From a virus, in the IMG/VR virus record IMGVR_UViG_3300007708_000018, positions 1 through 29,795 of that record: DNA of 29,795 nt; one strand, 5' to 3'. Each line of letters opens with the position of its first letter. The stretch's first letter is position 1. Under the pieces are notes generated by a model that made no database searches, was not told the DNA's origin, and saw only the letters and a list, made by a program, of their open reading frames with translations. The translations under genes were made by a program, and so were the position numbers. Positions 18,819-23,306 of the stretch are shown piece by piece.

Positions 18819-18933
18819 ACTCAGATAGGGCAATATATGGCTAATGTTACGTTTTGTTACCATTCCGTTATAATTCTGGGGAATCTATATATAGTACGTA
18901 AATGTTATTATGATACTACATATAGCCCGAGCC

Positions 18934-18942
18934 TGTGGATAA
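18934..18942 (-). promoter_or_regulatory. DnaA-box match TTATCCACA
   Basis: Perfect match on the minus strand, beside GCCCGAGCC (18925). Confidence 0.55.
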
Positions 18943-18963
18943 CTTATCCCCAATCAGCCTATC

Positions 18964-19113
18964 TTAGTAGATTGACCAATCACGGATAACGCCTAATGCT
19001 TCTGCTTCAGCGAGCATTTTACGCATTTCGTTATATTCATCAGCAGACAATTTGTTTACTGGAGCGAATGGCATATAGATTGCCTTTGTTTCTGTTATGA
19101 CTTGAATTTCCAT
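18964..19113 (-). CDS. Small helical protein of unknown function (49 aa)
   Basis: MEIQVITETKAIYMPFAPVN then KLSADEYNEMRKMLAEAEAL and GVIRDWSIY. The start could instead be 19125 (four more residues); 19113 resembles the context of the 18426 start. First leftward gene of the block, driven by module copy 20. Not recognised. Confidence 0.55.
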   Translation of the reverse strand: MEIQVITETKAIYMPFAPVNKLSADEYNEMRKMLAEAEALGVIRDWSIY

Positions 19114-19146
19114 TTTATTTCTCATTTCTTTTTTCTTTATATATTT

Positions 19147-19175
19147 ATAGTAACATCGACCTACGACATATAACT
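19147..19175 (-). promoter_or_regulatory. 29-bp promoter module, copy 20
   Basis: AGTTATATGTC, spacer GTAGGTCGATGT, -10 TACTAT (plus 19147-19152). A more diverged copy. Feeds 19113-18964; forms a divergent pair with copy 21. Confidence 0.7.
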
Positions 19176-19304
19176 AGGGAATTTTGGGGAAAAGCAATAA
19201 TGTTGCGTAAAAGGATAAACAACGCAATAAAAAAGCCCGAGCCCTGTGCATAACTCTGTGGATAGTTGTTCATCTATTGTTTACCCAAATAGTCACGGTA
19301 TTGG
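19176..19304. other. Divergent control region between the leftward and rightward blocks
   Basis: No gene. Contains a GCGTAA variant of the TTCGTAA motif (19205), GCCCGAGCC (19235), a DnaA-box match TTATGCACA on the minus strand (19245-19253) and a near match (19257). Lies between module copies 20 (leftward) and 21 (rightward). Confidence 0.6.
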
Positions 19305-19333
19305 AGTTATATGTCTGACCTATACACTAGAGT
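19305..19333 (+). promoter_or_regulatory. 29-bp promoter module, copy 21 (plus strand, class II)
   Basis: AGTTATATGTC, spacer TGACCTATACAC, -10 position TAGAGT (weak; TATAAC follows at 19332). Feeds 19371-19484. Confidence 0.7.
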
Positions 19334-19370
19334 ATAACTATACAAAGAAACACAAACAAAGGAAAACAAA

Positions 19371-19484
19371 ATGTTCGGAATCACAAAGCAAGACGGAACC
19401 TATTCAGTAGAGATTGGTAACAGCACTACCATTACCACTAAGTCTCTCTGGCTGGCTATTGAGACCAAGATTCTTGGCTGGTAG
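19371..19484 (+). CDS. Tiny protein of unknown function (37 aa)
   Basis: MFGITKQDGTYSVEIGNSTT then ITTKSLWLAIETKILGW. A small beta hairpin followed by a helix. AAAGGAAAAC precedes the ATG. Stop 7 nt before module copy 22. Not recognised. Confidence 0.55.
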   Translation: MFGITKQDGTYSVEIGNSTTITTKSLWLAIETKILGW

Positions 19485-19490
19485 TCACTA

Positions 19491-19519
19491 GGTTACATGT
19501 CAGACCCCTACGCTATACT
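19491..19519 (+). promoter_or_regulatory. 29-bp promoter module, copy 22 (plus strand, class II)
   Basis: GGTTACATGTC, spacer AGACCCCTACGC, -10 TATACT (19514-19519). Feeds the membrane-peptide genes 19550-19874. Confidence 0.8.
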
Positions 19520-19549
19520 ATAAACATACAAAGAAAAGGACAAAACAAA

Positions 19550-19660
19550 ATGGCTCCAACATATTTATTCGACATAGGAATCACTATCGTTGCTATCGGA
19601 TTCGTTATCGGTAACCTCACGCTTCTCGTTCAGTACATCATCACAAAGGTAGTCAAGTGA
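19550..19660 (+). CDS. Small single-span membrane protein (36 aa)
   Basis: MAPTYLFDIGITIVAIGFVI then GNLTLLVQYIITKVVK: one membrane helix with a basic C-terminus. AAAAGGACA precedes the ATG. Its TGA overlaps the GTG of the next gene (GTGA). Three membrane peptides in a row could act in lysis control, superinfection exclusion or membrane signalling; the sequence does not tell which. Confidence 0.6.
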   Translation: MAPTYLFDIGITIVAIGFVIGNLTLLVQYIITKVVK

Positions 19661-19773
19661 ACAGACTAATCGAGGATATCATCACTGCCATACTCGCTAT
19701 CGGATTCGTCACGGTAGTAGTCTGGTACATAGTATGGGGATACAGCATACTGATATCGTCTACATCATTCTAA
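19657..19773 (+). CDS. Small single-span membrane protein (38 aa, GTG start)
   Basis: MNRLIEDIITAILAIGFVTV then VVWYIVWGYSILISSTSF: a long hydrophobic helix. GTGA overlap with the previous gene implies coupling. It shares the AILAIGFV / TIVAIGFV stretch with that gene, so the two may be duplicates. Confidence 0.6.
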   Translation: MNRLIEDIITAILAIGFVTVVVWYIVWGYSILISSTSF

Positions 19774-19790
19774 ACAAACAAAGGACAACA

Positions 19791-19874
19791 ATGAAAAACG
19801 CAATTGCTCAATCTATGCTCATCGTCATCACTATGGCAGGAGTATTTGGACTAGTCGCTATCTTTATTTATTAG
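19791..19874 (+). CDS. Membrane micropeptide (27 aa)
   Basis: MKNAIAQSMLIVITMAGVFG then LVAIFIY: one membrane helix with a short basic start. AAAGGACA sits 4 nt before the ATG, as for other genes in the system. The stop codon lies inside the first 18-bp repeat. Confidence 0.5.
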   Translation: MKNAIAQSMLIVITMAGVFGLVAIFIY

Positions 19875-19968
19875 GTGGCACTAGTCCTAGTTATTAGGTG
19901 GCACTAGTCACCACTTATTAGGTGGCACTAGTCGATAGCATTATTCCTATTTATTAGGTGGCACTAGT
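19868..19968. repeat. Four perfect 18-bp direct repeats
   Basis: TTATTAGGTGGCACTAGT at 19868, 19891, 19915 and 19951 (gaps of 5, 6 and 18 nt). Each ends in the palindrome ACTAGT. The first copy supplies the stop of the 27-aa peptide. No palindromic pairing of the whole unit is evident, so binding sites for a protein are more likely than a hairpin. Confidence 0.85.
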
Positions 19969-20126
19969 GTGCTCACTAATTTTTAGTGTTATTTTTTTCT
20001 AGATCATGTATCGTACACATAAACAAATTATTCAGATTTTGTACAAATTGAAAATATAAAAATTTTCAGATTTCTGTACGAAGGTAACACTCTATGCAAT
20101 CGCATTCAAGAATTTTTTCAGGGGTA
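19969..20126. other. AT-rich noncoding stretch with a second repeat pair
   Basis: No gene. Contains TTCAGATTTTGTAC (20031-20044) and TTCAGATTTCTGTAC (20065-20079), a spaced direct repeat ending in GTAC, and an AT-rich core between them. Could be an operator or an attachment-like site; unproven. Confidence 0.45.
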
Positions 20127-20261
20127 TTAGAGTTCTTCATCTAATTCATCCCTAAAGGTACTCTGATCAACTTTAAATAAAATGCCAATAGTCAATAGAC
20201 CTATTGTAATAGCTACAATTGGAGTACAGAGAATAATTAACAGTATGTGTGAATCTGTCAC
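20127..20261 (-). CDS. Small single-span membrane protein (44 aa, GTG start)
   Basis: MTDSHILLIILCTPIVAITI then GLLTIGILFKVDQSTFRDEL: an outward N-terminus, one or two membrane helices and a charged tail. The GTG overlaps the TGA stop of the HTH gene (GTGA), so the two are translationally coupled. Confidence 0.6.
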   Translation of the reverse strand: MTDSHILLIILCTPIVAITIGLLTIGILFKVDQSTFRDELDEEL

Positions 20262-20431
20262 GGTAGATCATTTTCCTCTAAATCTGACCTATCAATAAGA
20301 TCAAACTTCAATAGAAACACATTAATCATCTTTCTTGACACCTTAAGCTCTCTTGATAACTGACGAGATGTTTTGTTGTTGGCTACATATTGTTCGGTGA
20401 GCCACTCCTTGTCCATGTAATTTGTATTCAT
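20258..20431 (-). CDS. Small helix-turn-helix protein (57 aa)
   Basis: WLTEQYVANNKTSRQLSREL then KVSRKMINVFLLKFDLI (residues 10-46) has the helix, turn and recognition-helix pattern of a minimal HTH, similar to resolvase or Xis-type small DNA-binding proteins. It is a candidate regulator for this region, coupled to a membrane peptide. TATAAT (plus 20438-20443) ends 6 nt before the ATG at 20431, so it is probably leaderless. Confidence 0.6.
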   Translation of the reverse strand: MNTNYMDKEWLTEQYVANNKTSRQLSRELKVSRKMINVFLLKFDLIDRSDLEENDLP

Positions 20432-20527
20432 ACATAAATTATATCACAAGCTCTCAGAGGCTCTCTAAGGAGATAGAATCTATTTTGGTACTTGGATTCG
20501 AGATAGTGTATTTTTCGACGGTATACA

Positions 20528-20542
20528 GCAAGCAACGCTTGC
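20528..20542 (-). terminator. Short perfect hairpin after the zinc-ribbon gene
   Basis: GCAAGC-aac-GCTTGC, 6-bp stem, 11 nt beyond the stop at 20554. No T run, so a weak terminator at best. Confidence 0.4.
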
Positions 20543-20553
20543 CTGATGTGTAT

Positions 20554-20778
20554 TCACCATTTATGTATAGGACAATAAGCATGAGCTAACTTAGTCTTCA
20601 TCTTCATAAAACATTTACATATTGTACACGTATGTGCAAATGAATTATATAAAGGACATTCTCGGCATATAGCTAATCGTTCTGATTGGAGTTGTTTGGT
20701 GGTACGAGGCTGGTTTGGGTTGAGTAGGTCCCAGGGTCTAACAGGTTTTTGTTCGTCGGGAATATCCTCATTTGTCAT
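20554..20778 (-). CDS. Phage zinc-ribbon protein, CPxxKW type (74 aa)
   Basis: The cysteines C38-x2-C41, C51-x2-C54-x-C56 and C69-P-I-H72, with the end CPIHKW, match a small zinc-binding family common in T4-like and other phages (RxxxCxxCP ... CxxCxCFMxxKxxL ... CPxxKW). Function unknown. The N-terminal 30 residues are Pro/Asn-rich and probably flexible. TATACT (plus 20785-20790) ends 6 nt before the ATG: leaderless. Confidence 0.7.
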   Translation of the reverse strand: MTNEDIPDEQKPVRPWDLLNPNQPRTTKQLQSERLAICRECPLYNSFAHTCTICKCFMKMKTKLAHAYCPIHKW

Positions 20779-20784
20779 ATATCC

Positions 20785-20833
20785 AGTATATCAACACATT
20801 CGGTGTGTCAACACATTTGGTGTGTCAACACAT
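20785..20833 (-). promoter_or_regulatory. Promoter of 20778 with 17-bp operator-like tandem repeats
   Basis: -10 TATACT (plus 20785-20790). Directly upstream are TCAACACATTYGGTGTG at 20791 and 20808 and a partial third copy at 20825. Each unit contains the dyad ACAC-ATTYG-GTGT. TTGACA on the minus strand (plus 20806-20811) falls inside the repeats, 15 bp from the -10, so a bound protein would cover the promoter. Confidence 0.65.
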
Positions 20834-20983
20834 ATTGCCCCAGTATTGGATGTTTGTTTATCCTTATGTGGGGATTGTGTGTTTGGGGTACTCTATCCGC
20901 CGCCGAATTTTCCGCTTCGCTTAAATGACACTATATCTAGTTATTGTCGGAGAACTTTATATCAAGATGTAGTAAATTGTGTA

Positions 20984-20989
20984 TATAAT
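20984..20989 (+). promoter_or_regulatory. -10 box TATAAT of the 20999 gene
   Basis: TATAAT ends 9 nt before the ATG at 20999. The 165 bases to its left (20834-20983) hold no gene; they include CCGCCGCCGAATTTTCCGC (20899), a reverse match to the TTCGGCGG motif at 3471. Confidence 0.6.
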
Positions 20990-20998
20990 ATTATTATT

Positions 20999-21289
20999 AT
21001 GGATTTAAATCTACTTCAAATGATTTTGGGAATATGTATCAGCGTAGCTACAGTTATTACTATTTCAGCAACAGGAGTCAGATGGCTAGTTAGGCATTAC
21101 TTTGATGATATCAAAAAAGAATTTAAACCCAATAGTGGTTCTTCTTTAAAAGATCAAGTAACAAGACTTGAGAATGATATCTTAGATTTAAAGAATCAGA
21201 ATGTTGAAGGTGAAAAGTTTCACGAGAAGCTAGATACTAAAATCGACAAACTTACAGAGTTATTCATTCAATATGTATCTAAAAAATAA
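20999..21289 (+). CDS. Membrane-anchored coiled-coil protein (96 aa), possible holin or spanin-like partner
   Basis: MDLNLLQMILGICISVATVI then TISATGVRWLVRHYF is one N-terminal membrane helix. A charged region follows, then a coiled coil (SLKDQVTRLENDILDLKNQN, then a second helix to residue 96). An upstream extension of the frame (from 20696) has no start signal. Its place just before the NlpC/P60 gene suggests a role in lysis, possibly as a holin, but the topology (anchor plus coiled coil) also fits an assembly or regulatory membrane protein. Confidence 0.55.
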   Translation: MDLNLLQMILGICISVATVITISATGVRWLVRHYFDDIKKEFKPNSGSSLKDQVTRLENDILDLKNQNVEGEKFHEKLDTKIDKLTELFIQYVSKK

Positions 21290-21578
21290 GTAACACGAAT
21301 GTCCTTCGGACTTGATTTGACTTGTTTTCGAAGAACTTTTCTTAGGGGATTCTTTCTTCTATTTGGTTTTTCTTATACTTCTATTCCCCCCCATTATAGT
21401 AAGATACCACAGTATAGAGAGCCTTGTCAACCCTGATGCCGTAATTCGTTATATTTACTGGTGTAACATTTCGTAACAATTAAAAGTTGCAGTATTTTAT
21501 AAACTATGTTATACTTTTCAATACTACACTTTGACTTAGAGTGTTTTTCTCTTTATGAGAAGGAGGAGGTATCTTAAA
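21290..21578. other. Intergenic region before the lysis enzyme
   Basis: No gene seen. Contains GTCC-TTC-GGAC (about 21301-21311), a run of C at 21386-21392, one TTCGTAA motif (21470-21476) and the promoter at 21487-21515. Confidence 0.6.
21487..21515 (+). promoter_or_regulatory. Promoter for the NlpC/P60 gene
   Basis: TTGCAG (21487-21492), 17-bp spacer, TATACT (21510-21515) with TG two bases before the -10. A 63-nt leader and AGGAGG follow. Confidence 0.75.
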
Positions 21579-22295
21579 ATGAAAACAAATCCTAGAATAA
21601 AGAGCTTTTTATTAAGTTCTATTGTTTTATTTATATTAGTTGGAATGAACGTATGTTCTTCTTCAACTGCCAGTGCATCTATAGAGGATAGCATTGGAAT
21701 ATCTAGGTCAGGTCTTGATAGATCTGAAATCCGAGAGACTATTGCTGCTATAAAAGCAGAACAAAAAGACGTAAAAGCAGAACAAAAAAATGAATATCAG
21801 CAGACTTATGATCAGGTTATGAAGATAGAGGAACAGCGAATTGCAGATCCAAAATCTCAACAATCTAAGTTTATAAAGTTTGCATTAAAGTTTGAAGGAA
21901 CTCCATACTGGTATGGTGGTGACAGTCCTAACGCATTTGATTGTAGTGGTTTTGTAGGATACGTGATTAAGAAAGTTCTTGATAAGGATGTTCATCACTC
22001 AGCAACATCACAAATGCAATTAGGTCCACGAGTAAATGATCCGCTACCAGGAGATCTTGTAGGATTTGGTTATGGAAATGATTTTGGACATATTGGTATT
22101 TATGTCGGTAACGGAAAAGTTATTGACGCATTAAACCCAAATAGTGATACCGAAGTACGAGACTTGTCCTGGTTAGAAGAACATGTTGCTCCAGCAGTAT
22201 TTGTAAGAATTATCGAAAAAGATCGAAGGTTTAATCCAGACAAAATTACAAAAGAATTAATTGCCAACAAGCATTTACTATCTTTTAATCCCTAG
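21579..22295 (+). CDS. Secreted NlpC/P60 peptidase (endolysin candidate)
   Basis: This 238-aa protein has an N-terminal signal peptide (basic start, hydrophobic core about residues 9-26, likely cleavage after TASA near 33). A helical linker with the duplicated EQKDVKAEQK unit (about 55-90) follows, then an NlpC/P60 domain (95-215). The catalytic Cys122 is in DCSGFVGYV, and His171 is in GHIGIYVGNG; a third polar residue (Asn187) follows. These enzymes cut the peptide stems of peptidoglycan. A signal peptide on a phage enzyme points to secretion by the host pathway, though virion-tail use cannot be excluded. AGGAGG precedes the ATG at 21579; an ATG at 21555 would leave that SD inside the gene. 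Confidence 0.85.
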   Translation: MKTNPRIKSFLLSSIVLFILVGMNVCSSSTASASIEDSIGISRSGLDRSEIRETIAAIKAEQKDVKAEQKNEYQQTYDQVMKIEEQRIADPKSQQSKFIKFALKFEGTPYWYGGDSPNAFDCSGFVGYVIKKVLDKDVHHSATSQMQLGPRVNDPLPGDLVGFGYGNDFGHIGIYVGNGKVIDALNPNSDTEVRDLSWLEEHVAPAVFVRIIEKDRRFNPDKITKELIANKHLLSFNP

Positions 22296-22312
22296 TCTGA
22301 TACAATTAAATA

Positions 22313-22354
22313 ATGGCTGGCACTCAGGCTCGTCTCTCATACCCACCATCCTGA
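22313..22354 (+). CDS. Candidate leaderless 13-codon peptide
   Basis: MAGTQARLSYPPS. The extended -10 TGATACAAT (22298-22306) ends exactly 6 nt before the ATG, as in other leaderless genes here. The frame lies inside a long inverted repeat. It could be a leader peptide controlling the tail genes or an accidental short frame. Confidence 0.3.
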   Translation: MAGTQARLSYPPS

Positions 22355-22360
22355 GTGTCA
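22318..22360 (+). terminator. Inverted repeat between lysis enzyme and tail genes
   Basis: TGGCACTCAGG (22318-22328) and CCTGAGTGTCA (22350-22360) pair over 11 bp (one G-U) around a 21-nt loop, followed by GTCTTTAATT. Candidate terminator or attenuator. Confidence 0.5.
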
Positions 22361-22386
22361 GTCTTTAATTATGTTATAATAAATGT

Positions 22387-22758
22387 ATGGCACTTCAAGA
22401 ATTCTTTGGCTCTGACCCTGCTCGTGTTACCTGGAAAATTGTCCGTGGTGATACTTCTGCTATTAAGGTTTCATTTTTACAAGATGATGAAACCACAGCA
22501 TACTCAACCTCTGGTTGGGATTTTGTTGCAGTTGCGTTTAATCCAAAAACAGATACTGAGTATGAACTTGAAACATCTATGGCATCTAATATTTTAACAA
22601 TTACCGCTCCCTCAGATGTAACAGTTGAGTGGGGTAGCACATATGGGTCAGTTGTAGCAGAGTTGCTATTTGATCTTCAAGTTGATACTGGTACTCAGAT
22701 CTGGACTCCAATTGTCGGAACTATTAGCGTAGTTGGAGATGTTGGGGGTAGCCTCTAA
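22387..22758 (+). CDS. BppU N-terminal-like baseplate/tail protein (123 aa), copy 1
   Basis: VTWKIVRGDTSAIKVSFLQD near residue 15 and the following beta strands match the pattern of phage baseplate upper-protein N-terminal domains (kGDT then strands of a beta sandwich). The same start, TWxxVRGDT, recurs in the protein at 24410-24814. A structural tail protein is likely. TATAAT (22375-22380) with an extended TG ends 6 nt before the ATG: leaderless. It overlaps the next gene as TAATG. Confidence 0.6.
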   Translation: MALQEFFGSDPARVTWKIVRGDTSAIKVSFLQDDETTAYSTSGWDFVAVAFNPKTDTEYELETSMASNILTITAPSDVTVEWGSTYGSVVAELLFDLQVDTGTQIWTPIVGTISVVGDVGGSL

Positions 22759-22871
22759 TGCCAGTAATTAAAGTTATAGATTCTAAATCTACTCTACCGC
22801 CAGTAATTAAAGTAACCGAAGGTGGAGTTGTCACGGTATACAAAGTTCCAACACTTGTCAAAATTTTCTGA
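22758..22871 (+). CDS. Tiny beta protein of the tail module (37 aa)
   Basis: MPVIKVIDSKSTLPPVIKVT then EGGVVTVYKVPTLVKIF: three short strands with PVIKV repeated. TAATG coupling to copy 1 of the BppU-like gene. A pair in the same order exists at 24410/24814, suggesting that this is a reduced version of the partner there. Confidence 0.5.
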   Translation: MPVIKVIDSKSTLPPVIKVTEGGVVTVYKVPTLVKIF

Positions 22872-22883
22872 TAGAATAGTCTT

Positions 22884-23303
22884 ATGCCTACAGATATTAC
22901 ACAAAGTACAATTGTAGCAACAATTCCAGCTGCAAACGATGCCGCAGACATTGTAACAGCATTTACTGCATACCACACAGACATTGGTGCAGCAATCAAT
23001 CTTAAATCAAACATTGCTAGTCCAACTTTTACTGGCAACGTGACTACAGCAAATCTACTTGCAACAACAGGAGTTACTGCACCAATAATTACATCAAACA
23101 CTGCTCATGCTAATGTTCACACAATTACTCTAGTGGGTCAAGCATCTTCTGCTGTTAAGGGTGCTAGATATTATCCTGCTGCTGCTGCTAGTTATGACTC
23201 CAACTCTGCAACAGTAAATCAAACAAGGATTATTGTTTCACAAAACACTCCCAATACAGCAACCCTACAAGCAGGAGACGTTTGGATTTCCTGGACGGTG
23301 TAG
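22884..23303 (+). CDS. Tail-fibre protein (139 aa)
   Basis: Residues about 40-75 (LKSNIASPTFTGNVTTANLL) carry the SPTFTGNV pattern typical of trimeric phage tail-fibre repeats, followed by VTAPIITSN. The C-terminal half is a beta-rich domain (YPAAAASYDSNSATVN... GDVWISWTV). Likely a short accessory fibre or its chaperone-like tip. TAGAAT (22872-22877) ends 6 nt before the ATG: leaderless. Confidence 0.7.
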   Translation: MPTDITQSTIVATIPAANDAADIVTAFTAYHTDIGAAINLKSNIASPTFTGNVTTANLLATTGVTAPIITSNTAHANVHTITLVGQASSAVKGARYYPAAAASYDSNSATVNQTRIIVSQNTPNTATLQAGDVWISWTV

Positions 23304-23306
23304 TTA

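Noticed and set aside
19868-19968. CRISPR array
   Set aside because: The repeats are only 18 bp and the gaps are 5, 6 and 18 nt, far shorter than CRISPR spacers; no cas gene is present.
20127-20778. Integrase/excisionase module or attachment site
   Set aside because: A small HTH protein is present, but there is no integrase and no tRNA-like att core, so a lysogeny module cannot be supported from this window.
20696-20998. N-terminal extension of the membrane coiled-coil protein
   Set aside because: The upstream part overlaps the opposite zinc-ribbon gene and its operator, shows no start signal, and the -10 box at 20984 supports the start at 20999.
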